Below, piece after piece: positions 12,499 to 25,600 of a DNA stretch of 64,000 nt (position 1 is the stretch's first letter; each line of letters opens with the position of its first letter). Origin of the DNA: Prosapia bicincta (Eukaryota > Arthropoda > Insecta > Hemiptera > Cercopidae). Both the position numbers and the translations under genes were made by a program. The notes below the pieces were generated by a model. It made no database searches, was not told the origin of the DNA, and saw only the letters and a program-made list of their open reading frames with translations. The stretch spans positions 234,776,369 through 234,840,368 of the forward strand of contig JBAIZL010000005.1 of NCBI GenBank assembly GCA_036971475.1, given 5' to 3'.

Positions 12499-14871
12499 TA
12501 AGAGAAACGTTCCTTCCAATAGTGAAGCATTACAAGAGGTGAATGGAATGAAAAGTTATAGACCTTCATCAGCTTCATTAATTAGAAACAAAAAAAAGAA
12601 AGCAAGTAAATAGTAACAAACAAAAATAATAGTCCAACACCATATACTGCATGGAGAGGGAAATGGAAAATTGCTTGGAAATTTTCCACTTGATATAGTG
12701 ATTGTGTCATACGTATATACATATTTATAATAATTGTGATTATAAAATAAAAAGTAATTAAAATAAAAATTTTCTTTGTCAACCAAAGTAGGAATTGACT
12801 TGAATTTTTTTTAATATTACTTATTTTTATAAGTTACTTTGATTACATGGTAGTATTATAAAACAATGTGTATGCAAAACTCTTGTCATGATAAACTGTT
12901 ATTAATTGAGTAGTGTCATATTAACTGTTATTAATTAGTGAGTAGAGGTTTTCATTAGTATGAGGAGAGCTTTGTGGCTGTGGCTAAAGCCATTATCCCT
13001 TTCCACAAAGAAAAATAAAGTATTGAACATAATTAAAAAATAATAATTATGTTTCATTATATTTTTTATTTTACATAAACTTATTTTTCACTCTACAGCA
13101 CTTATCAAACGGTTATGATAGGATAATTTATATTATGAAATTTAACATTTATTGAATGAATTGAGTGAGAAATGAATGAGTTCATTTATATGAATTGAAA
13201 TTTTACAATTAAAACTTATGATAATAAATAATGATTTATTCTCCTTAAAAAAACCCAACTTCGATAAAAGTACAACTTACTATTTTATTGTGTGAGGTTG
13301 GCTGGCTTAGCATGATTTTCCAAATAGCAATTTTTTTACAGTAAAAGAGTACAATTGTAGAAAAGTTTATAATTTTAAAAGTTCAAAAGCTCAAGTTTAT
13401 GATACAAACACATAAAGAAATGATTAAACATTTCTTTTCAATTTCCAGCTTCAGGAAATTTTACTGTATTGATAGATAACACTCTAAGTTCTCTTCAACT
13501 TTTCTGCCTATTCTCTTGAAAAACAAATGGCCAGGTGACATGATTCTTAAGAAAACCACAGTACACTGCTTTTTAAACTGAAGTTGATAGTTCTTTTGCA
13601 TTATTTTTCATTAATAGCCTAAATTATTTTTGCTAACATAGCTAGACATAGATGAAAATAAGAAGCTACTCATCATTAAAATTTCTTTATCTTTCATAAA
13701 GTCAATATTTCTTCTAAATTGTAATTGACTCTCAGAAATATATAATTTCAATTGCTAAACAATATTATTTTATAAGGCGGAAAGTGTAATTGTTAATGTA
13801 ATATTTATTTAACAGTGTGATGAAAAAAATTGAGAATAGCAGCTTGTTTGTGAGCTGATAGTAATTGACTGGTTTATCAAGCTTGTCTTACTTCTTCAAC
13901 ATTCTCTGGAGCTATTGCTAACCTTGGACGACCTGATGATTTACATTTTTAAGCTGACAGATTCTCTTAATGTTTTTTAGTTAAAACTAAATATGTGTTT
14001 AAGGTTGGAATACATTCTCTATGACTGAAATTAAAGTGGTAGTGCAATTGAAAATTACTACAACATAATAATCCCATTTTCAGAAATGCATCAAGTTCCC
14101 TGCGTTAGAAACGCATTAATCAACACTCTTCTGACCAAAACTTCATGGCCACTTAAATGTCACCATAGATCATCGATTTGTTCAATTCAGTGTTGAAATT
14201 TTGTTCAATTTTGAAAATTAACTATTGTCATCTATGTAACGTGAATCATGTAGCATGGTGCTTGTAAATAAGTATGAAGAAACAAGTTGTGGAAAATTTT
14301 GTTTTTCAATTTCAGGGCAAAATAAAAGTTCGCTATAACATATTGACTAATAATCTTCTATATGTGCTGAATCGAATTATCCCAATATGTTATTTAGTAG
14401 AGTTCAACCAATTGTAAGTGCGTTCAAAAATCCAAATTTAATTAAAATTGTGAGATATACAGTATTTAATATATTTTCACTTTTTACTTCCATGCATACC
14501 ACACACATGCAGGTAAAAATTTTAATTTATTTTAGGTAACAATGCTACAAACAATTGAACGTTATATGAAGCAAGCTATAGTAGAACGAAACTCTGCTGT
14601 AAGTAGTGCAGCTTTAGTGAGTAGCCTGCATCTCACCAGGGTTGCAGGAGATGTTGTAAAACGATGGGTTAATGAAGTGCAAGAAGCTGTTAATTCTGAT
14701 AGGTTAGTTCACCTTAAATTTTACAATTTAGTTCTGGTGTGTAGCATAAAAGTTATAGATATAAGCTAAAACAAAAGACGTGTCCAGAAAAAAAGATTTT
14801 GCCATACTGTATAACTTTTACATTCAAGGATGTATTAATTCCATTTTTAAATGCATTTTTCAAAACTTGTG

Positions 14872-14907
<36 letters not shown>

Positions 14908-14954
14908 TAGTAGGATAAATCTATTTTTAACAGCCGATGTTTTTGACCACATGA

Positions 14955-15010
<56 letters not shown>

Positions 15011-15617
15011 ACATGTTATTCAAATACAAGAATATTTATAATCAAAGCTTTAATGTTGTGCAAATGTAAGTATTATAATTGTAGGTTAGATTTAAGATTT
15101 CATTATTAATTCAAAAAAAAATAATTGATTGCATATTTAATAATTAACATACTGACTAAACAATCAAATACCTAGAAGTTTTTTGTATTATTACATATAT
15201 TTGAAAAAGATATTTTAAACAACTCAAAATATATAATTTTTATCATTTCTAAAGAAATTATACTGAAGATTTTCATCTTTACAAGTTGATACTCGAACAA
15301 ATATTTTATATAATATACAAATAGAAGCAAATATAATACAGCCTATTTTATACTTATATAATTAAAATGATTTCTATCAATAATTGTAATGTTGCCTTAA
15401 CAAAAGACATTAATTTATTTGAAAAACGTAAAATTCAACTAATGAACTACAAACTGTAATACATACTTTAATAAACAATGTATTATAAATAATATAATTC
15501 CAAAATACGCAACTGATGATGATGGTACTGTTAACCAACGAAAAGCTTTGATTATAAATTAATAAATATTCTTGTATTTGAATAACCTATGTTGTTTTAA
15601 ATTATTAAACAAGACAA

Positions 15618-15664
<47 letters not shown>

Positions 15665-15849
15665 TTGTTTTTTGATATTTTACGTTATTCATTGTTTTTC
15701 CGTTGTACTTACTTTATGAAGTTAATATATTACTATTGTAAATAATTTTATCCACGATTAAGTGCAATGATTTTACCTAGAGTGATGAGGCGCCTTTCGG
15801 TCACTTGACCATTGTCGAATCACTCTCAGAGTGATAGTAATATATTAAC

Positions 15850-15909
<60 letters not shown>

Positions 15910-18900
15910 GTTGTTATTATTAATTGTAAACAATTTTTTACCACTAAGTGCAATAATTTTACCGGAGGCACCTTTCGGAATAGATTATCTATTCTTTGTG
16001 AAGCAGGTGTGTCAAAAATCACTTTTGTCAATTTACATATTATATGCATGTTAAAAGTTGTGCACAGTTTAAAATAAACAAAGAAAGCTGTTAATCAGTA
16101 ACAGGTGAACAATAAATGAAATACTAGTGTTACAAAGAAAAAGTATGACTCTGTTAGAAAGGAATAACAAAAAAGTTAAACAAAAAATTAAATTTCTAAA
16201 CTGACAAGTATAGAAAAATTAAGAAATGAAAAAACCATTAATAATCTTAATATACGTGGTATATTTACTTATTCTTTGTACTGCAGATAAGCTGAGCAGT
16301 TTTTTTATAGTAGCAGGTTGCTCTTAGCTAATTATTTGTAAATCAAGCTTAGTAATATACAATATCAAGACCACAGTGGTACAATATATTACAATGAAAC
16401 TATTGGAAAGAACCCCAATACGACAAAAATAATCAAAAATAACAAATAAAACAAGTTACTTAAGATTAAACCCTTCTCATCATTCTAGTTTGTAACTTCT
16501 TGTGTGCTAGATTGTATTTTGTAATAAGACCCTCTGATGATGGTGACATGGTCATCGAAATGTACATAAGGGTTTAATCTTAAGCAACTTGTTTTATTTG
16601 TTATTTTTTATTATTTTTGTGGTATTGGGGTTCTTTCCAATATTTTCATTGCAAGCTTAGTAAGTAATAAATCTGCCAGTAAAAATATTACTCACATGCC
16701 AGTAAAAAACAAATTATATCTAAATATTTTAATTTAATTTAACCATAAAGAGAGTTGATAAACAACAACCATGAACTACAGGTTGTACCCTGAATATGCA
16801 ACCTGTATATGAATATTTAGAAAAGATACAAACATGATTTAAAAGATAGTGTATATAAAATATGCATTTTTCTATAACTACATAACAAAAATTCAAAAAG
16901 GATTAACTATCACAATCTCTGTTTTTACTGGCTTAAAACTTTAAATAGATACAAATATTCAACTCGGTTAAGGTACTGCTTGAAATGAGTATCTCAAAAG
17001 GAATATGACTGAAGCTCATCAGGGTTATCAGGAAAAACCAAAAGTGAAAACAGGAACAAAATTGTCAGAAATGGAATACATTAACAGCAAAATTTACTCT
17101 TGAGTAAAGACAAATCATCAAAGACCAACTGAATTTATATATCTTTGGTAAATGCAGCTTATTTTAAAATACAAGGTTTTTAAATTGCTACAGTAAGTGT
17201 TTTTTTTATTTTAGTACACACACACATAAATAATATTTAATTATTGAAATTCCTAAAATTCTAAACAATATAAATTGTTCGAGTTTGGATGAGTTTGATT
17301 CTAATTATAAAATATGTATTTTTCTCAGTATAATGGTACAGTATCATGGATTGGGTGTATTGTATCACATCAGAAAATCAGATCGTTTAGCGGTAACGAA
17401 GCTAGTAGCTAAGTTATCACGAATGTCTCTCAAAAGTCCTTTTGCCGTCTGTATGCTGGTGAGTAAAAATTAGTTTAGGTATATTCTGATTATTTTAACT
17501 AAATTTCATTTATATAGGTTGTCTTATATTTTTACCTCTTGGTTAGTGACATTTTGTAGGAACAATATAAAGAATTAGGATAGTTATACTTCCCTTAATT
17601 TATGAGTTTTTTTCATGATTTAAAAGATAATTCATTGAATTCATTCCAAACTTTGCTTGCTTTTCAACACTCAACAAATTTTAATTATTTTCAAACACAT
17701 TTCAAAGCCACTTCTGTACAATTATGCCTCTAAAAAAATCAGCTACTCTAGGATTATGGTCGGACAGCGCATTCAGGATTGAAATTGCCGTTGAATACCT
17801 AAAACACAAAAATACTGGTATGCAATATCACCAAGAATTCCGGAATGGGTAGAATACTCTAAAACATTTCAACTGACGATAAGGAAAGAGTGTACTATGA
17901 CACACAAAAAAGTATTTGAAGCACTAGATTGTACACTAAAAGATTTAAGAGAAAATTAACTACTCTTCGGGTGGTGCAATAATTTTATTGTCAGGTGATT
18001 TTCGACAAACTCTACCACTATTATCATGATCAACATCTGCTGATGAGCTCAATGCATCTCTCAAATCATCAGTTTTATGACAACAAGTACAAAAATCGAA
18101 CTAAAAGATCAATATGCGTTACAAATACAAAATAATGCATCAACTGATAGTTTTGCAGAACATTTTTTGAACTTTGGGGAATGGGAAAATGCATATCGAT
18201 GAATCAACACAATGTATCAGATTGCCAATAAATTTCTGTAAAATCACAGAAGCCCCCAACGAGAAAATTGACAATATTTCCCCAAACATATCTGAAAATT
18301 ACATACATCATCAGTGACTAAGTGAATGAGCTATATTGGCAGTAAAAAAAAAAAAACGATATTAATACAATCAATTTCAGTATTCAAAACGGAATTCCAT
18401 TGGACACGACAATGTACAACTTCATCAATATTGTTATGTATCAAGAGGAAGGTGTCAATTATCCAACCTAATTCTTAAATTTACTTGATTTGTCAGGCAT
18501 TCCACCACACGTTTAAACATTGAAAATTAGCGTACCCATCATTCTTCTACAAAACATCAATCCGCTACAACTCAGCAATGGTAATAGGCTTTCAGTGAAA
18601 AGTTTGAGGAACATCATAGTCGAAGCAAAAATTTTAAATACAAATTTTAAGGGCGAAGATGTACTGTTGCTAAGCATCCCAATGATTGGAACCGTTATCG
18701 CTTTCGAATTAAAAAGTGTATAGTTTCCGGTGCGACTCTCCTTTGCAATGGCAAGAACAATGCCTACAAGTGTGTGGACTTTATTTGGAAAATCCATCCT
18801 AGTCAGCTGGATTGGCTTGCTCACACATCAAAAGACCTTCTGATTTATTTGTGTACTCACCAGAGGAAAAAACCAAAAATATTATATATCCGAGTGCACT

Positions 18901-21900
18901 TCAATAAGTAACATTTAATCAAGAATTTTTACTATAACACTTTTTTCAATCGACTACTGTAAGTTCTGAAACAAACTTTAGTTTGTCTAGGGGTTAATTT
19001 TGTCTATTAAGTTGAATAAATTATTGTTTTTAATATTTTATTTGTATTGGTTTATGATTTTTTTCGTGTTTATAAATTTATAGCTGTTCCCAAATTGTCA
19101 TGTTGAGACCCTTCTTTCATGTTTGTACTTTTTTCTATTAGATGTATGTTTTCTAATGTGGGGAATGTATGGTTGTTTTTAATGGAGTGTGTGGCTAAGT
19201 TTGAATTGTAAATGTTTGGTTTGATGTATGCATTGAGGTGCTCTTTATAACTGTCTTTTAAAATCTTTTTTGTTTGGCTTATGCATAATTTGTTACAGTC
19301 TGGGCATTCGATTTTATATATCCCGTTATAAAGTGTGGGGTACTTTTTCCTCTCTAATCAAAAATTATGTTTTTGTCTAAGTTCATTGTTTTAAAAAAAA
19401 ATTCAAACTAAACAAAACATTTTTGCTCCTGACATTACTCCTTTGCAAATCAATTTCACATTTCTAATGTAAGTTTTATTTGACTATAGATATTTAAAAA
19501 TAATATTACCTTGTTTAAAAAAAAAACAGTAGCCAGGATGTAAAAAATATTTGATGCAAAAAAAGTAATTTTTAGCTTTTTAAAATGTAATTTTTTTCCT
19601 CAACAGATTCGTATTGTGTGTAAACTTCTAGAAGAAGAAGGTGGGGTAATCGCAGATTCGCCATTGTTTGAATTCGTAGAAGCTTGTTTGAGACATAAAT
19701 CGGAAACAGTAATTTATGAAGCTGCGCATGCTATTGTAAACTTGAAGAATACAACACAAAGGGAACTTGCCCCAGCTATTAGTCTTTTACAGCTGTTTTG
19801 TAGTTCTCCAAAACCTACTTTGCGGTTTGCCGCTGTCCGAACTCTTAATAAGGTTTGTAATAAGTCTCTGTTACGATGAGATTAATATGATGAATTAAAG
19901 ATATAAATTAAACATTGTAAGGATATCTTATAGTGGAAGTTAAGAGAGATAATGACTTTTGTGGGAAGACTTGCTTCTTTGAAGTAGACTACTTATTGAT
20001 AGAATTGTTACAATAACTTATAGGATATTAGTGCAGTTATTGATTTAGTAAATAATATTATTACAATGTAGATGGGTCATGAGGAAGTGTTTATTCCAGA
20101 CTTTCTTTTTTCAATGTACATATAAAAAGGATCAAGTAGATTACATGTAGAATAGCATTATAAATCTACTACTATTGGTAACACTTGGCAATAAACCACT
20201 ACTTACTGATATTTTTAGCAAATGCGTTTTGCACTAGATCAGTTCATTGTTAAGTACTGTGAGTAACGGACAAGACTGTTGATCAGGTGTGATTTTTTAG
20301 TGTGAGTCTGTTGTGTATTGGTGTTCTGTAGTGTGTTATTGTTCATAGAGTAGTTGCTATTTATATGTTCAGATATAGTATTAGATTGTGAGTGCGTTTT
20401 TTTCTTTTAAAATGTATTTTGGATGGTTCTTGTAGTATTTGTATGTCTCATAGTTTTCTGTTGTGTTTAGCTTGTTGCTTTTTTAATACAGTGAAGGACT
20501 TCTATATTGGTGTATGGGTGTAGTGTATTCTGAATATAAATTCCGAAGTTTTATTTACGTTGTGTTTTTTATTTCTTCACCACACAAGGAACACATACAA
20601 GATATAAAAAACAACCCAAATCAAACTTTGTCATTTACTCACAGAACACATTACACTGATACACCAATATAGACATTCATCTAAAAATCCTTCACTACAT
20701 CAAAAAAGCAACAAACTAAACACAACAGAAAACTATAAGATATAAAAATACCACAAGAACTAACTACAATACATTCTAAACGACAAAACACACTCACAAT
20801 CGAATACTGTATTTGAACACATAATTAACAACTGCTCTATGAACAACAGCACACCACAGAACAACAATACACAACAGACTTACACTAATACAAAGCACCT
20901 GAGCAATAGTCTTGTGTGTGACTCACAGCACTGATCAATGCACTGATCTAGTGTGAAACGCATCTGCTGAAAAATACCATTAAGTAGTGTTTTTTGCAAA
21001 GGGAAATCATAGTAGTAAATTAAAAACCCTCAAGATGTACAACACAAAAACTGCAAATTATACTGCACTATCATTTAGTCACTTCCTATTATAGAGATGT
21101 TGTGTGCTAATTATCTTGACTTTGTAATTAAATACTTTGGGTATAAGTGTCTAATTTATTTTTTACTTACTTAAAAATTAAAGAGCTAAATTTTTAATTT
21201 CCTTCAATTATTATTCAGTTTAGTTTTTAATAAATCATTTCCAATAAACAAGTTATTTTATTATTGAACTTTGAAAACATGGTATATAAAATCTAACAAA
21301 CAAACAAATTATAAAAGTATTTAATAATGGCAAACTGTAGTTACGGTTTATTTGTATAATATAAGTATTTGTTGTACTATAATTAGTCTGAACAATATTT
21401 AAAAAACCTATTTTACTTCTTAAACTGTATATTATGCTTCTAGGTTGCAATGTCTCACCCTGCTGCTGTAACAGCTTGCAATTTAGATTTAGAGACTTTG
21501 ATCACAGACTCCAATAGGTCTATTGCCACACTTGCAATTACAACTTTACTGAAGACTGGTGCTGAATCCTCTGTTGATAGGCTTATGAAGCAGATTGCTA
21601 CTTTTGTCTCTGAAATAAGTGACGAGTTCAAAATTGTAGTTGTCCAGGTAAACATGTAATTATTTAATCAGTATGAAAATTAAACTTTCATTAAATTTTT
21701 TATGGTTGTAAATTGAAAAGTTTGTTTGAAATAATTGTTATGGATTTAAGAAATTGCTTTGTTTTCATAAATCTTTTCTTGAAACAATTTCACGTCACAA
21801 ACTATTTTTATAGGTTTTGGCAGTTCATATAGTGATATAATTTTTCTAGGTGAGACACTGTTTTGGTTACCCTTTTGTTATTAGCAAATAAATAACCATT

Positions 21901-22596
21901 AAATCATCTGATAACTTATAAGCACTTTGAATAAAAATTTTTCTGTAAATGGTTTTGTTGTTAGTAGACTGAAACACTTTGCTACTAACAGTTTTATGCT
22001 ATATTATAGTGACAGCTATTGTTCACTGTAATCAGACTAAAATTATTGGAGAAGTAACAAACTCAATAGGTTGATTTTTATAATTCAGTTGTTTTTAAAT
22101 AGAACTAATTAGGAGCAACTCTTTACTTTCCATTCTATGAATTTCAAATTATTACATGAAATATGTCATATCCAAGAAAATTAAATGCTGTTAATGGAGT
22201 TAATTATAACTGTAAGAAGTAGATGGTTTTGGCTTAATAATTATCACTTTTCCTCTATAAATAAAGGCATGATTCAACCAAGTGCAATATATATATGATG
22301 AATTGTTACTAACTGGAGTACATCCGTTCATTCTGCAGTCCATAAATTCGCAGTTCCGACGTTTCGCTAGAATCTCATCCAGCATTGACGAGGTGAACCC
22401 AACAACAGCAGAAGAGCGAGTGAGAGAGACCCAACCCTCACTCGCTCTTCTGCTGTTGTTGGGTTCACCTCGTCAATGCTGGATGAGATTCTAGCGAAAC
22501 GTCGGAACTGCGAATTTATGGACTGCAGAATGAACGGATGTACTCCAGTTAGTAACAATTCATCATATTTTTCCATCCGTGAAGGAATACGTATCA

Positions 22597-22640
<44 letters not shown>

Positions 22641-25600
22641 CCCTGCAGGATAAATTTACTTTTAAAATATCAATTCATACGCAACTACTTGCTTTTACAA
22701 TAACTGATTTATTTTAATCCTGACTTCAAACGTTAACATTTATAGGTAGTTGCATAAGATTAGTTTTAACTAACTCTACTTTTGCTATTAAGACTCATAA
22801 TTATTATTAAATAAACAATTCTTTTAAACTCTCCTTAATCATCTGAAGGCATGATAGGCTACTACACCTTGCGAAGTTCGTTCGGTGATACGGTTTTTGT
22901 CGGCAAGAAACGTGCCTGCTGCAGAAATTCACCGACAGATTTCTGAAGTATATGGTGCTAATGCCATGTGTGAAGGAAAAGTGCGCAAGTGGGTTCGAGA
23001 TTTCAAAGATGGCCGCGACAATGTCCATGACGAAACACGTTCTGGTCGTCCATCTTTAATGTCAGACGATTTGCTGGCTTCAGTTAAAGCGAAAATTCGT
23101 GACAACAGACGCTTCATGATCATTACTCTCTCACACGAATTTCCCGAAGTTTCGAGGTCTGTGATTTACAAAATTGTTTATGAAAAGTTAAACTTTAAGA
23201 AACTGTGCTTGCGTTGGGTCTCTAAACTCCTGATGGAGGAGCACAAACACAAAAGACTTGAGAGTTCCACAAATTTTCTGACACGTTATGACGAAAATGG
23301 TGACGACATGCTGAGTCAGATCGTAACTGGACACGAAACATGGGTTTTGCATTTCACTCCCGAATCAAAACAACAAAGCATGGAATGGAGACACGCAATT
23401 TCCTGTAAAGGTCAAAGCCAAACAGACTTTGTCACAGCGCAAGATCATGGTGTCCGTGTTTTGGGATAGGCATGGTGTTTTGATGGTCGACTTTATGGAA
23501 CGAGGAACGACAATAAATGCAAAAGCCTACTGCCAAACCCTGAGGAAGCTACGCAGAGCAATTCAAAACAAGAGGCGTGGCATGATCACAAAACGGATTT
23601 TGTTTCTGCACGATAATGCAAGGCCTCACACTGCCGCTCAGACCCGAGCTGCATTGGACTCTTTTGGCTGGGAAGTTTTGGACCACCCACCCTACAGCCC
23701 TGACCTTTTACCGAGCGACTTTCATCTCTTCCGTCATCTGAAACATCACTTGACGAACAGCAGCCAGTATTGACGACGAATTGAAAACGGTCGTTAATTC
23801 TCGGTTATCACAGCAGGCGGTAAATTTTTATGAAGGTTTCCAAAATTTAGTTGTGCGATATAAGTGTTTACAAAAACTTGGAAACTATGTAGAAAAATAG
23901 ATAAAAGTATGTAGATTCTGAAAATAAAATTAGTTTTTGCAAATTTCCTTTTGTTTTTTTTTAATTTTCAAACGGCCCTTACTTTAAAAACACACTTAGT
24001 ATTTTCCTATCAATTTTACTTTTCTTAATCACTCGAAATGCTTCTATGCCGTAACTTACTTTATTAAATCACTCCCTTATTAATTCCACTTACTATTTAG
24101 TTATCTCCCATATTTAATTTCTCGTACAACTTTTCTATCTCCCTCACTTAATATAACTCATTATGTGATAATTTTCCTTATTTTAATCTCACTTATTAAA
24201 CCTTTTATTTCCATCTTTTACTTCACTTTCTATTTACTAATAAATAGTAACATTGTGATGTTACTTTGTTTGAATTTAATATTTTTTACTAAAAACTGAA
24301 CATATTTCTCCCTCGAGTCCTGCATTTTGACTCCTTCGAGTCCTAGAACTTGACCCTTTCGAGTCCTGAAAGTTGACTGACTTTCGTGGTTCGTTCTGGA
24401 TCTTTTCCATACGGGTTCCATCCCTTCTGAAAATTTGATTGGCTGACTTATGGTACTCAAATTTAATCCAGCCTATCAAAATGACATTTTTGCATGGCTT
24501 GGGTGGGAACTTTCTCGCACTTTCCCAAGAGCAGGTGTTTTGCTGGACGTGCTTTTTCTGCATTTTTAGAGATTCGTTGCCATAAATCTGCAAGGTCCTT
24601 CGATGTCCAAGTAAAGGGCCTCTCCAGTAATCAAGTCACGTCTTTGTTTACCTACAATGAAACTTTTCGACGTTTATTAATCTTTATGGCTTACCAGATG
24701 CATGCAGTAACAGTTTTTGGCTGATAGATATAACAATAGACTACTCCTACGATCTCACAAGTTCTAATATCTAACAAACAGTTTTCTTAACGTAATGAAT
24801 TTAGTTATTTTATATATATATATATATATATATATGGAGTTAATATATTACTATTGTAAGTAATTTTATCCACCATTGAGTGCAATGATTTTACCTTGTG
24901 TGATGAGGCACCTTTCGGTCACTTGACCATTGTCGAATCACTGTGATTCATAGACCATAGAGTGATTCGACAATGGTCAAGTGACCGAAAGGTGCCTCAT
25001 CACACAAGGTAAAATCATTGCACTCAATGGTGGATAAAATTACTTACAATAGTAATATATTACCTTCATAAAGTCAGTGCAACGGAAAAACAATGGATAA
25101 CGTAAAATATCAAGAATATATATATATATAAATAGATGTAACACTCAGAGATTGGAGTATCTATACAGGTGTCCACATCAAACCGACAAACCATCAAAAA
25201 TACCTCCATTTCAATAGCAACCACCCTATGAATATAAAAAGGTCTATTCCGTACAATCGGGCAATCCGGGGCAAGAAAATTTGTTCCAACAATATAGCAT
25301 TGGAGGATTTTAATATCAAGACATTACTAGCTCTCCAAAAAAGAGGATATCCTAAACAACTTGTTGAGGATCAAAACCGCTTAGCTCAATCATCTGATGA
25401 ACCCAGACCATCTATTGAAGACCACAAACTGTCTTTAGTTACAGATCACCATCCAGGCCTACAGAAGCTGAACAAAATATTAAAGGGTAGCTTCAAGCTT
25501 CCACCCACACTAAAGATCTTTTCTCAAATCCACCACATATTTGGTTCAGACAACCTTCTAATTTGAAAAAATATTTTAATACATCCAAAATTACCAGATG

